Origin: Heterostelium multicystogenum
Taxonomy: Eukaryota; Evosea; Eumycetozoa; Acytosteliales; Acytosteliaceae
DNA length: 64,000 nucleotides
Direction of reading: 5' to 3'
Assembly: GCA_003667245.1 (NCBI GenBank)
Contig: RCNN01000062.1
Coordinates: 1-64,000, forward strand
The translations under genes and the position numbers were made by a program. Under the pieces are notes generated by a model, which ran no database searches, had not been told where the DNA came from, and was given only the letters and a program-made list of their open reading frames with translations. This document shows positions 23,855 to 40,707 of the stretch, piece by piece; positions within the stretch are counted from its first letter, which is position 1, and each line of letters starts with the position of its first letter.

Positions 23855-26006
23855 CTAAAATGGAATGATTCAATTTATAAAGCAATATAATATATTATTA
23901 ATAATTAATTAGTATAATGTTTTATTTGGGGTTGTTAAAATATTTTAGTTAGCAAACTAAGATTAGATTGATGACAATTGGAAATGGAAGGAAAACATAA
24001 TAATATATGATGGAAAAACAGTATTAAGGTGGAGATTTTTAAGTAAGATGAGAAAGAGTGGAGAGTATATTATTCTATTTTTGGTCAGATTTAAAAGTGA
24101 CTATTACTTTAAATGTATGCTAACATACATCAAGGTAGTTTGTTTATTTTAGTGGCCACTTTCAATTGATCATCCAATCATTATTATCATAACTAAAGTT
24201 GATGCACAATCCAAAATAAACAAGCTTACAATATAATTAAACATATTTTAAAAGTAGGAGTAGTTGGATGGGGTGAGTGGTGAGCTACAAAAGACTACAG
24301 ACAGAATTAAGAAGATTTGATTTATGAATGATGATGATTGATTGATTCACTTAGTGGTGGTGAGTGGTAGTAGTGTTAGTTGCAATATCACATAAAACTA
24401 GATTGCTGTTTTTAATTTTCTGATAAGATTGGTAGGTGATTCACTTTTAAAGAGTGTTAACACTGTGATTAAATCTCAACACTGAATGCTTTGCTTTGCT
24501 TTTGCTGTAAAACACATAATTACTAATATAATATAAAGTGTGTAATTATAATTATCCACATGTTGATAATGTACTACAAACTAGCTTCATTAATTAAACA
24601 AATATGGTAAAGATGTGAATAGTGTGCTGCAATCCTTTCTTTTCATGGAATTATTCTTCTTCTGAGGTAATTCTATTTGTCATTTCTATTGTTACTGATT
24701 GCAGTAGAAATAGATTTAGATCAACCATTATGGATCTTTTTGATTGAAACAACCCAATTGATGATCAAATAGTATAGTCTATCTTACATAATCTCTACTT
24801 CTCCTCACAAATTCATAATATTCAAGAAGCTAGTATACATACATATATATACTACTCCTACTATTACTTTAAGAAACTGGAATTTGAATTTATGATTCAT
24901 GTATGCAATGTTAACATACCTCCATTGTTATTGTTGCTGTTGATGATGCTGCTTCTACTTCTGGCTACTTTTGTCGGCAATATAGTATGAATTCTCTTCT
25001 TGAAAGGTTTAGGAAAAAGATAATTAACAGGAATTATCTAACTGTTTCTTGCTGATATGAACTAAATTTAACTAATTAAATAATTGGTTGAATAAATAAT
25101 AATTGACTGTTTTTTCCCAAAATATTAATTATTAATATATATGTTGTTGTTGTGTTGTCTGTCAAATCTATTGTTATTTGATTGTATGAAAACTGAAAGT
25201 GTGGGGGTAATAATGTTGGTTTTGATTTGCAACTTTGCTACTAGTAGATTTATGTTTATTTGGTAATATACTACTATTATTATATTAGGGGTTGGTTGTT
25301 GTTTTTGTTGTTGTTGTTGTGGCTATTGTGGTTTGCTAGCAAAACTATATAATATCAACTAATAGGGAGGGATGATTAAAACTCAGAGATGAGAATGAAT
25401 GAATGATGGAAACGGAACTGAAGGGAATGGAATGGAATGAATTGGAATTGAATTTGTTTGTTAGAAAAAATAAATGAAACTGAACAATACAATACAATAC
25501 AATACAATAGAATACAATGAAATAAAAAGGTAAACTAAACTAAAACATGTAAGTAAATCTTGATGTTTTCATTTATTACCAAATTAAATTGGGAATTGAA
25601 TTTTTTTTAATCAAACTTTGGGAATTCCCAAAGGAAATTTCAATTCAATTTTTGCATTTGGTATTTGATTAGTTATTTTGTTGTTGTTTTTATTTAGCCG
25701 GTAAAATCAGATTAAATAGAAGATATTTTAAATAATAATATTAATAATAATTGTCACATGTGAAACTATTGAGTTAGTTTCAATAGTGCAGTGGGCTGTT
25801 TGTTTTTATGTTTTTATTGTTCGATACCAAAACAAACCAACAACAACAACATCTACCAATGTGATTAAATGTGCAATCTAAAGGGACCATGTTGTGTGAT
25901 ATGATTGCATTGGATTGTATCGTTTCTGACTGACTGACAGGCTGATGACTAAACTGATCAGCAGTTCATTATTGATCAATCTATCAGTCAACTAGTGGTC
26001 AGTCAA
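23855..26006. other. Long AT-rich intergenic region with one orphan exon-like stretch
   Basis: Mostly simple sequence: TTG/TGT repeats near 25140 and 25290-25330, and an AATAC tandem run at about 25486-25512. A minus-strand stretch at about 24930-25010 reads YLFPKPFKKRIHTILPTKVA, then a short N tract, and stops at a GTATGT donor near 24920. It could be a 5' exon of the Hsp20 gene, but no start codon was found. Nothing else is supported. Confidence 0.35.
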
Positions 26007-28373
26007 TCAGTCGGTTGATCTTTTAACGTTACCACCACCTCCAATGATGTTGTTGACAAATGATGAACCTAAGTTTCTTGGGGCGAATTTAGATGACTTG
26101 CTATTTTGTTGGGATTTCGTGGATGAGTGAACACCAAATAATCTTGAGGTTGGGTTTGAGGCGTGTGAAGATGATTGCTGGGTACCAAGTCCCATGTAGA
26201 TCATCACTGCAAAGACAATCGATATAATGAATACAAAGAGTGAAAGGATAAAGGTTGAGTGTGCGCGCTCCATTTGGTAGACATAGTAGCCGTGGACCGT
26301 TGGGATAATGATATCGTTGTAACCGTCATTGTTCAAGTCTCCAATGACGGGTGGGCCCATTGGCATGACATTGACTGCTGCTGCATCGGTTGGCTGATGG
26401 TGGACATCTTGATGTTTTCACTGGCCTTTTTTGGATGCTTCTGTGCTTCTTTCTTTCTTTCCAAGCTTCTCACTGATTAGAATCTCACCGTTCTGGTCCA
26501 AAAATTACAATGTGGTCTGCCACTGCCAATAGACTGGTCTTTGGACCAAAGACTTCCAACGAGAACGCCTGAATGGAGGGCTGGGGATAGGGCTGACCCG
26601 CCTTTTGCCATCGAGCTTCAGTGTCACGCTGCCAGTTGGAACGACCGGTGTGTCTGACACTTGTGATTTTGCCACTGTTGACAAGGAATACAATGTCGTT
26701 GTACTTTCCATAGCCAGCAACGGTGTTACTGCTGGCGATGATGGCTGGCGCGACTGTTTGAGCACCACGTGACACTTCAGCACTAGGTGAACTTCGCCAG
26801 AAGAAGTAATCAAAGTCCATTCCACCTTCATGGCATATTGATCTGTTGAAGAGGTAGTCACGTGGTGGCAATCCTGACAATCCAAGTGCCAGACATATCT
26901 CTTGACGTCTGTTTCTTGAGAACATTGATGATCCTGGCAAGTTGCCGGCAATTGAATGAACCTGATCGACGACTCCATCATTGTTTAGATCTGCATATAC
27001 TATATAATGGTCGCTGTTCTCTGCCTTATTAGTAGAGTCGAGAAGTAGTTTTGCAGAGGGTTTCTTCCATTTTGCAGCTGAATCACTTCCATTCCTGCTT
27101 TTGTATGAGCAATGATGACATTTGGTTCCTCGATGTGGTCAGTCTCTGCGTGTGGGCTATTATGACCTTTGCCTGTCAATCCTTCGAAATGTGATGGATG
27201 CACACCAATGATCTCTGTGTTCCAATCGCCATCAGTTTGTGATGCTTTGCCTGGATTGTGTCGATTTGAACCCTGCTTCTCAAAATGTGCCAACTGGAAT
27301 CTGGTGTCAAACTTTGATGACCATCGATGTGGCATTGCAGAAATCATCGACTGTTTATAAGACTTCCAGCTAACTTCGCCAATATGCTCCAACAGTGAGT
27401 AAACATGCTGCTTGTAGCTGTGTCTCTTCTCCTCATGGTGCTCCTCGTCAGCATGTGTGTTTTCGGGCAAGAAAGAGAATTCATCATGTTTCCAGAAAAT
27501 CTGTCCATCGGCTGCATTGAATGCATAGAAAGAGAAGTGATTCTCATCTCTGTGGACTTCACTTTTGTCATGCTCGTGATCCTCTTCTTTGCTGTTGTCT
27601 GCTGTAGTGGTTGGATCACCTTCGTCGAGGGTGCCAACCTTTGAGCCCATTGTGCTTGGGTCGAATCCAATAGCAGGTGTAATGTGTGATCGATGCAATT
27701 CGTTCGGAATAGCCTCGAGGCGACCTCCAACAACGACCAATCCGCTCGACACAATCTCAATGGTGACTTCAGAGTGGTAGTGATTCTTTGGTATTTCATC
27801 GACTACATATCGCTCCCAGAGTGGCTTCAGCTGATGATCGAATGCCAGAACACCCCACTCCTCTGTTACCACCACAATCATCTGGGTCGACGTTGTTCTC
27901 ATCATGAAAGGAGTAGAATAGCCTGTCTGCAATGCGACGATTCTTCTTCCACTTGACAAACCGACCTTTGACGCCAGTGACACCTCGTACTTCAAACTGG
28001 CCTTTCCAATCGATGAAATGCCCTTTCCTCCAATCAACGAATCATCTGCGATCAGTGGATCAACAACTCTGATCTTATGATCAGTGGTCACATATATAAT
28101 TTCTACAGTCGTTGGTTAGTAGTTGGTTGGTTGGTGGATCAGTTCATGATGATCATGGGATAGAAACATACCATTCTTTCCATCACCGTCCAAGTCGGTG
28201 ATGATTGGATTTGGCAAGACCTCATTGATTTGAGGATAATGTGAATTTGAGTATTGATTAGTATCTATGGGTATGACAAACGACAGTCTAACACTGTGGT
28301 CTCTATTGGTATAGAACGACAGCAGCACTATAACCATACACAACAAAATCATCCAAACATCTCTTTGCCTCAT
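26007..28373 (-). CDS. FG-GAP repeat type I membrane protein (NERD1-like)
   Basis: This resembles the eukaryotic FG-GAP/VCBS membrane proteins related to plant NERD1 (At3g51050), which sit in the secretory pathway and are linked to exocytosis and wall or matrix delivery. Exon 1 starts at 28373 with a signal-anchor (MRQRDVWMILLCMVIVLLSF) and a calcium-binding-type FG-GAP motif (NPIITDLDGDGKNE), the last codons joined over an intron at 28103-28171. The large exon continues IIYVTTDHKIRVVDPLIADD, a His/Glu-rich loop, VIIAHTKAGMEVIQLQNGR, ADLNNDGVVDQVHS and a final GDLNNDGYNDIIIPTVHGYY repeat. A C-terminal helix (FILSLFVFIISIVFAVMIYM) and a Ser/Asn-rich tail end at 26007. Frame slips occur near 27040 and between 26366 and 26485. 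Confidence 0.8.
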
Positions 28374-30176
28374 GTTTTTGTTTTAATTCTAAATATATAT
28401 AAACTAACCAAAACTAAGCCTCAAGTCAACTAGACAACAACTTTTAAAAATATACAAATTTACACTTTACTACTGCATAATAGTAACTATACTCTATATC
28501 TCTATCTCTATATATCTATACCTATAATATATATTTCTATTATATTTTAATAATCTATCTATCATCTAATCCTAGATATGACAAGAATAGAGCTGAGAAT
28601 AGAACAGTCATCAATTTCAAAACAAATTTAAACTCCCCCCAAAGATCAGTTCAACTTTTTAATTTAAAATGAAATTTGGTCATTATCATCACAATAATAT
28701 TTGATTTGGTCATTTCTTGCAAAATCATTTTCCTCAAAGTTTATTTGATACCAAAAGCAACCAAACCAACAACAAAAAGTCCTACACCCATCTTAGGATT
28801 TCTTTAATATTGGAATTCTAAGATGTGATTTCTCTGATAATTAGAAGCTTCAATATTTTTAATAATATCTTTCACTTATCTGATAGATGCTCCTAATAGG
28901 AACTCACACCTCCTCCTAATTTTTAATTTTGCTCCTATCAACTTTTACCATTTCATTCATCTACCTTTTATAAACATTGAAAGAGACGACTATACTGTTC
29001 TCATTAATATTGAATTAGTTTAGTTTTAGTTGTTTTACTAAAGAATAAAGTAAGTTGCACCTAGCAAGTTGTTGTTGTTGGTCATTGCACTATGAACACT
29101 ACAAACATGAATGAGAATATCATATCACATCAATCATACACAATATCTATTATTATTATTATTATTATTATAGAGATAAGATAAATAAATGCTCATATTT
29201 CTATCTATCTATTATTGTGCTTTATAAACTTTAAAGTAAGAAATAAGTGTTTGTTTCTTATATATTATGATTTTTTAAAAGTTGAAAAATTATGCCCGGG
29301 CAACGATTTTATTTTGGCCACTTGACAATGAAGACTATGGAGAGAGTATTTTTTAATTTTTATGATTTTTTTTGAATTTTTTCAAATTATGTTTTTTTCA
29401 GGCATAGTTTTTTCGAAAGTAAGCAGGAGTAAACACGCTCAAACTGACTTCTGTTTCTCTTTTTCGACAACCATACTATCAGAGGATAATAGGCAAAATG
29501 TTCCAAAAGGTAGATAATCGACAACAAAATAATTTAGTGATGAATTAAACAATTTAATCAATCGATGATCGACAATCAAACAACTATCACTAGCTCTATC
29601 TCTTAATCTCGACCAAATTCAACAAAAGCTTCAAATTAGAATAATAACTATAGTTAGTTGAAATCTAGATGAAAATAATTACTATTACTACATTACTACA
29701 ATTATTATCGCTATATTTATTATATCTATTTAGTTTTGCTACTACTACTATAAATTATATCAAAATATATACTATATCTATTTAGTTCGTTTATAGATTT
29801 ATTCAGATCGATCAACTCTATGAAAGTACTTCAAAAATCAGATTATAATCTATCGTAGTTTTATAGATGATGACAACAGATTGAAGAAATATTTACAGCA
29901 ATTCTCGAGGATATTTATTATCAACTTGAAAGCTTTAATATGGAATGCTATTCTACAATCAAATATCAAATATCAAATTTATAACATTAGTTATAGTAGC
30001 AGTTATATCAAAAGTCGTCATTCTATTCAGTCACACAATACAAGAGATAGAGCGAGAATTATTTTTTTTTTTGCAAAAAAAAAATTAGTGTTTAGATTTC
30101 TAGATCATCACATAAAAATCAATTTTTTCATCACTATCTTATTCGTAAAAACTTTCATAATAATCAAATCTCTAAC
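28374..30176. other. Intergenic region upstream of NERD1-like (-) and L13a (+) genes
   Basis: This divergent intergenic region is nearly all AT-rich low-complexity sequence, with a TTA microsatellite near 29148-29171. One GC-rich spot stands out: the palindrome TGCCCGGGCA at 29293-29302, inside a 26-codon open frame at 29292-29372. An open frame at about 29881-30180 lacks coding character. No RNA gene is recognised. Confidence 0.4.
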
Positions 30177-30825
30177 ATGAACTATCTATCTTTAACTAAG
30201 ACTGTTGTAGTAGACGCTAAAGGACACCTTCTCGGTCGTCTCGCTTCCAAGGTTGCCAAAGAGCTCCTTTGCGGACAAAAGGTCGTCGTCGTTCGTTGTG
30301 AAGAACTCGTCCTTTCCGGTCCATGTATGTATAGCACTGACACTACTCTATCACTCGTATCGCGTACCTTTTGCTAACCAATAAATCTATCATTACACAG
30401 TGTACCGTAACAAGTTAAAGTGGGCTTCCTTCCTTAACCTCACTTGCAACACCAACCACGCCCGTGGTCAACGTCACAACCGTTCACCATCAAAGATCTT
30501 CTGGCGTGCCGTCCGTGGTATGTTGCCACACCGTACCCCACGTGGTATGTTGGCTCTCCACAGAATGAAGATGTTCGAGGGTTGCCCAGCTCCATACGAC
30601 AGAGTTAAGAAGATGGTTGTACCAGAAGCTCTCCGTGTTGTCAAGATGAACCCATGCCGTAAGTTCACCGTTCTCGGTCAATTGGCCCAACAAGTCGGTT
30701 GGAAATACAGAGACGTCGTTGCCAAGCTCGAAGTCACCAGAAAGCAAAAGGCTGCTTCACACTACCGTAAGGCTGCTCTCCTCCGTCTTTACCAAGCTCA
30801 AGCTCTCAAGAAGGTCAATGCTTAA
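30177..30825 (+). CDS. rpl13a: 60S ribosomal protein uL13 (L13a)
   Basis: This is a large-subunit ribosomal protein. Exon 1 gives [20 protein letters not shown] and [14 protein letters not shown], the start of the uL13 fold. An intron at 30325-30400 (GTATGT...ACACAG) restores the frame as P-L-Y-R-N-K. Exon 2 carries the family signature ILPHRTPRG equivalent ([20 protein letters not shown]), then [20 protein letters not shown] and a basic C-terminal helix ending QALKKVNA. Length (about 190 residues) is close to other eukaryotic L13a proteins. The codons are strongly C-biased compared with neighbours, as expected for a highly expressed gene, and no frame slip is present. The N-terminal MNYLSL is slightly unusual and is taken as the start because it is the first in-frame ATG. 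Confidence 0.95.
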
Positions 30826-31165
30826 ATATTTATGCGTTAACATCGTAAAATAAATGCCAAAATTAATCCTCTTAAAAAACAACAATAATATAAACATTCA
30901 CAGTCTTATCATCATACATGTAGTAATAGAAATAACTATTATTACTTTTTAGTGATAAGTTTTCAAGTTTTATTGGTATAATAGAGTCTAAAACTATAAA
31001 TTTTGATTTGTTTGATTTGATTTGATATTGTTGTTTTGATCTTACTCAAATCTTATTATCTTTAAGACTTGATCTGTTCAGACTTGCAATTATATTACTG
31101 ACTGCGAACTTTATGTGATCGTGTTCTCATTCAGTTGTTATGACATTGTTGGTTTATTTAGAATT

Positions 31166-32106
31166 ATGAGTAGAAACAACAACAATAACAACAGCAATGT
31201 AATTAAAGATAGTAGTAGTAGTCGTAGTCGTAGTAGTCATATAAATAATAATGTAGATTTTGATAATAATAATAATAATGTAATTTATATAATAGATGAC
31301 AGTGAGGAAGAAGAAGAAGAAAAAGAAGAAAAAGAAGAAGTAGATGATCTTGGTAGTAGTCGTAGTCATATAGATGCTAAAGCGAGGGATGATGATGAGG
31401 ATCAGTATAGATATAAAGATAAATATTATAGTTTGCAGATCTCGCGATGCTACTATCGTATCTTCTTAAAGCATATTTCAAAGATGAAGGTGATAAGGTC
31501 GAGTCTAATGGATCGAAGATATACATTCTTCATGTATGATCATATTCAGGTGAATATGGTGGAGCTGTTTGGTGATGTTATATCGATGCACTACAGAATA
31601 GTTGATGACAAGCTGAAATTCTCATTTGTGATAGACGATAACAGCGGTTACACAATCGAATGTCTTTTGACAAAGGAAGCCACCACCGCTGCGCAGGTTC
31701 AGAGTGTCCAGCATCAATACAAGAATCAAATTGCAGCAGGTCGATTTGTGCGCATTTGGGGACATCTAGATCTCAATGCCCAATTCAATCCAAAATGTAT
31801 AGTAGATAAAGTTGGTAGGTTATTATTATTAACATTGATATACAATACAATTACTATACTATACCCAAGCAATACAACACAATACAATACAATAGATAGA
31901 TAGAAAGATAGATAACTAATAATAATTATTCTATTTAAATAGAACCTGTAGAGGATGCCAATAAATCAGTATTACTCTGGTTACAATGTATAGATTTGCA
32001 TCAATCACTTTATATACCCTACTCCAAGTATTTAAGTGCTCAGCAAAGCAAAATCAACGACAACACCAACAACAACAACAATAACAACAAGCGTAGGAGA
32101 ATATAG
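31166..32106 (+). CDS. STN1-like OB-fold protein (possible CST telomere-complex subunit)
   Basis: The chosen start (31166) gives MSRNNNNNNSN, a low-complexity acidic leader (EEEEEEKEEKEEVDD), then a compact domain: YRIFLKHISKMKVI, FFMYDHIQVNMVELFGDVIS, KLKFSFVIDDNSGYTIECLL and GRFVRIWGHLDLNAQFNPKC. The pattern (short strand leading into 'V.GDVIS', then 'F.IDD.SG.TIEC', then 'VRIWG.L') is that of the STN1/RPA2-type OB fold that binds single-stranded telomeric DNA. An intron at 31815-31942 (GTAGGT...AAATAG) joins KV to EPVEDANKSVLLWLQ, and the protein ends in a basic KRRRI. There are no frame slips. Assignment to STN1 rather than another RPA-like OB protein is moderate. An earlier ATG at 31115 is in frame but lies in leader-like sequence. 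Confidence 0.55.
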
Positions 32107-35100
32107 ATCTAGGTTAGGTTGGTTAAGTAGATCCATAAATATATACATTGAAATTCAAATTGGTTAAGTTCATATATCATGTATCATATTCAATAGATAG
32201 TGCATTTATTGAATAACTCTAATTTTAAATATTATAATATTATAATAAATAATAATTAACATGATCATGCTTGGCCTGTTTTTCCCTCCATCCATGCACA
32301 CTAATGTCTCTACTCCAGACTCCTCACATCTATCAGTTCATTAGTTTCCCTCTTTTAAAAGCTTTTCTATTTTCTTATTTTTGTAGAATGCAAGCAATTT
32401 ATAAATTATAATAGTTATAACAATAATATATATAATGATGATATACATACTCATCAGTTATTAGTAAAGGCAAAAGAAGAAGATAGGAGAAGGAAGAAGT
32501 GTAAGAAGTAATTCTTCCTTTCTCTGCGAACAATCAATCCTTACATCTAAAGATGTTAAAGGGTTGAAAGATGTGCAATATGGATGAGTTGGAGTTGGCA
32601 GGTAGTCAGCAATGCGCATAACATTCAAACAACAAACACTAATCTCACCTTATAAGTATAAAGACAGGTGGTTAAGTGAATTTGAACAACATTAAGTAAG
32701 TTTCACTAGGCATCTGAGTTTAGTTTCCACAGAAAGTTAATTAGGTTTTTTTGATTGTTGAATTCCTACTTGTAAGAAAGATATCTCTTAATCCAATAAT
32801 TCATTCATTATTGGTTGTGTGCAATATCAATCAGTCATCTTTATAACCATTATCATCACATGCATCCAACCAAACAAGCTTATCATAACAGTTGTTGCTT
32901 GTTTGCTTGTTTCATTACTTTTTAAGATAGAGACAGATGTAATGAAGTATCTATCTATCTATGGTAGAAATTCAAGTGAGAGGTAAAAATAATATTATTT
33001 TAGATTGTGGCTGTCTGATGTTTATATTTGTGTATGTTGATTATCCTTATGTGCAGCTGTTGCGCCCTGCAGCGCTGTTACATCATCCATCCACTAAAAG
33101 TAGTGTTAAATCTGATTACAAACTAAACATTATTATTAATTATAAGATAAAACCAACACACTCTTTTCTTTCTTTTAAATCCAGATTCAATTGAAGCTAT
33201 TTGTTTGTTGTTGATCATATATATTTGAGAGTGGACTTTCTATCATCTTGGGATATGGAAATGAAAATCCAACAAGCAAATAAACAATCACCCAAACCAG
33301 TATCACTTCACCAAATCTAACAAATATAAACACACCACAACCAACAACAAAAACAAACACCAATATTCATTAAAATAATAAAAGTGGAAAATATAAACAT
33401 ATTATTATTATTATTGAAGAAAGTGGGTGGTGCTAACATGTCCATCCAGAACATTCTCAATCGACACTTGTGTGAGACCACCCCATCATGATTTTGATTA
33501 AACAAATATATATATTAGTAAATACCAAAAACACACCACACACACACACACTCATGTACACACCCAAACAACATCACATATCTTGTGTGTATAGTGTGGT
33601 GGAGTGGATGGAGTGAATTGTTTGATTGATCATGTAAATCATTGATTTAGTGATTTAGTGATTGATTGATTGATTTTGATGTACATAGATTGGATTGTGT
33701 TTTGTTGTTTATTAATAATAACAAAAATGTTTATAGACATTATAATTGATCATATTAATTTTAATTAATCATAATATATATATAAAATAATTTAAATTTG
33801 TTGATTTAAAGAAATTGGAACATGAAAACATAACCCTCTTGTTTTGATCTATCTAGTGGGTTGTGAGCTGCTTATGCTGCCTTATTATGACACTATCAAA
33901 ATGTCAAATCTTGAATTAAACACCAGCTTGTCCTCAATCAAAAAGTACTACTTTACAATTGTTGTATTTTAAATTTCTGACTGTTTTTATTTAAGTAGGT
34001 AGATGTGTAAGCGATCTGCTCGACTTCCAAAAGTAAATACTACCTTTCTTCACCCACCACCATCAGCACTTCCACAACTCACTACTTATCCTTTGTCAAT
34101 CACATCACATTCACATCACCAATGTAATTACTTGATGATGGTGGTGTAAGTATCGTATCGTATCATAACATATGGATGGATCCATGCATGCATGGAAAAG
34201 AATGTAATGAAAAGATAAGAAAAGAAAGGAAAGGTTGATTGATTGAATTGAGTAGTTTTTGTTGTATCTTTGGCTGATTGGTTTGCTTGTTTGGATTAGT
34301 TGTTGTTTTATTTCCATTTTATTTAAATAGTAATATTTTATAAAGTAATAAAATTAGTAGTAATATTAAGATAATATATATCATCAAATATCATAATTAT
34401 TATCATTATTATTATGTTTGGTTTTAAATAATAATATAATATCATTTGGTTTAATTCAAAAGTTTGTATTATTGCTGCTCAATTTCACTAGCCACCTTCT
34501 TGCTTACTCAAAATCCATAAATTCACCCAACACTACAATTACTTATTCCTTGCTACTACAACAAACAATAATAACATCAATCATAATGTGAGTTAGGTAG
34601 TTCTCATCTTATCTTCCTGATCATTTTCAATTCTACTTCTATGTTAAATCTATCTACACTACACTTACTTGTAGTAATATATATTTATCAACATCACTAG
34701 TGCAATCACTAGCAACACCACCGGCAGGCAGAGAGACAGTCTAAAAAATAATTAATAGTAAAACAATAATATTAGTATTTTTAAATAATTTAAATGTACA
34801 CAATATCATATTTCCCATCGATTTTAATTTAATTGTTTCATCCATCCGTCAATAACTACAAACAACAAGTTAGTTTGTTCACTCAATCATCTCACTCACA
34901 TTCCAACTAACATCTAGATATTTCCTAATTAATACATAAATCTCACAATTGTTATTATTACAAATAATATTAGTAATAGTAATCATAATAATAATTTATT
35001 TTAGTTTGTTGTTTATTTATTAATCAAACTTAAACTTTTAAATAAATTTAGAAATAGGAATAAATAATTAATTTCTTTTTCCAATTTAATTATGTTCATA

Positions 35101-35191
35101 TTTATTTTCCAGGTGTAATTTAAAAACATTTCAGCTCCTGATAGTATAATAATAATAATAATAATATTGGATTAACAATCAATAAATAAAA
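32107..35191. other. 3 kb intergenic region, no gene found
   Basis: Low-complexity AT-rich sequence with GA-, CA- and AAT-rich runs (for example CA repeats near 33535-33555). Islands of mixed composition occur near 32520-32700 and 33420-33490. The latter contains complementary GGGTGGT (33425-33431) and ACCACCC (33477-33483). No reading frame with coding character and no canonical tRNA was seen. The right end carries the promoter of the P4-ATPase. Confidence 0.4.
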
Positions 35192-38955
<3,764 letters not shown>

Positions 38956-39282
38956 ATTAATCTTATATTATTAAATAAACATAATACAAATCAAGAATTA
39001 TAATACCAAAAAATTAATAAATCCTTCCGGATTCTCTCTTAATAATTTTTCTGCAATAAAATATTCTTTATTCTTTATCTTTGTTGATTGAATTCATTTG
39101 TATTAGATATTCAAATTTTGTTAATATTAATTTGCAGAAGGAAAGCCTTATGGAAAGAATATAAGATCTTTGTTTTTTGAAAATTACATTAGCCATCAAG
39201 AACTAGTATTAGAATATAAAAGAAAGAAAAATCTTTAATCATAGTAATAATTGTTTTTAGTCAGAATAGGAAATATGATTTA

Positions 39283-40538
39283 TTAGTCTTCTTTTAATTG
39301 CAAATAATAGTGTGGAATAAAATGTGTTGGAATTCCATTTACATCATACGAAGGAATTTTTTTAACCTCCAAATAGTACATTCGGTTGGTGTCAACCACA
39401 GTGTTTGGTGAAATGTATAGTCCCTTTGGAAGAGTTTGGGTCTCATATGGAAGAGTAGCTAGTTTGTTTGGATTCTCTGGATCATACTTTTGAAGGACAT
39501 TGACTTGTGTAAAATATAAAGGAACATTGTCTGGACCCAATTCAGGTTTTGGTGCAAAAGCTATCTTATAAAGTGAATTTTCATCCAATTCTAAATCTGA
39601 TGGAATAATTAAGTTTGAAAGCGGGTTGGAGTTTTCTTTTTGTTGTTGTTGTTTTTGTAGTTGTTGTTGTGGTTGATGTATTTGATTTTGGGATAAGTTT
39701 GTTTCAACATCTGAGGTCGAAATAGATTTTTTCCAATATATAAAGGAAAGACAAATAGATAATAGACTGAGTAATAGTAGTACAATGCAGAGATAAAAAC
39801 CAGAAGTAGGGTGCCATGAGTATGGATTGGATTTTCCATACAAGGATTTACACCATTTGTCACATCCCAAATTACTTCCCAAAGTTTTGGCAAAAGCAAG
39901 AGGGAGAGAAGCTAATAGTGTCATACTGATAAAATTAAATATAGAGAGTGAAATACCATAAAACATCATTGCAATAGATCTTTTAAAAGCAGATTTCAAA
40001 GGAATACGAGTCAAGACCAGTAGGCACAGACAGGAAATCAATGAAAAGTATTGAAAGACACCAATCGCTATAAAGTGTTTAAATACTGATGATTCCTCAC
40101 TAATCTCGAGGTACTTTTCTTTTTTGGTTAAAATTCCATCTGAATCTTCCTGTAAACAATTGAATTTCCTATCAAGTAAATATATTTATATCATTGAGAA
40201 TCAATAGGACTTACTCTTCTGTAAATATATGAATATAGATTTAATATGATTTGATCATTGCTTTTGGTTGATGTATCTTCTTTTAATCTATACCAATCAG
40301 TGGAAACTGAGGCAATATTTAAGATTAAAATAAGCACAGCGTTAAGGGTTAAAAGATTCTGCCAAAAGATGGCAGAATTTATCTTATTTATATTATTTAT
40401 ATTGATCATTATCATTATTATCTCTTCTTTAGAAATTGAGTGAAATGAATCATTATTTGTAAATGACAGAGATGAATGAAAAATTAGACTGTCTTTTCCA
40501 TTTAAAAAAATCAAAATCTTCGATCTCTTTTCCCTCAT
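39283..40538 (-). CDS. Four-helix membrane protein, unknown
   Basis: Two exons (40215-40538 and 39283-40149) joined by a GTAAGT...TTTACAG intron encode about 390 residues. Helix 1 lies in exon 1 (WQNLLTLNAVLILILNIA) and is followed by SVSTDWYRL, a short extracellular loop start like that of claudin/PMP22-type tetraspanning proteins. Helices 2-4 are in exon 2 (FIAIGVFQYFSLISCLCLL, FYGISLSIFNFISMTLLASL, SGFYLCIVLLLLSLLSICLS). A Gln-rich linker and a 110-residue cytosolic tail with YKIAFAPKPELGPDNVPLYF follow. The start at 40538 is the first in-frame ATG; a later ATG at MIMININNINK is equally possible. No frame slip is seen. Function is not assigned. Confidence 0.65.
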
Positions 40539-40707
40539 TTTACAAAATCAGAAAGATTTCAAAAAAGTTTTTCAGTTACTCGCAGTCCCAACACATTTAA
40601 TAGATATGTCTTAAAATACAATCCTTACCAAAATCCTCATTGATCCTAATTTCAAACAGATGATTGAAAAGAGAACCAGAAGAGAAATTATGTGTCCAAT
40701 ATTGTTA

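Noticed and set aside
29881..30180. 99-codon frame upstream of L13a
   Set aside because: Composition is Ile/Asn/Lys/Phe-rich as expected of random AT-rich DNA. It lies in the L13a leader region.
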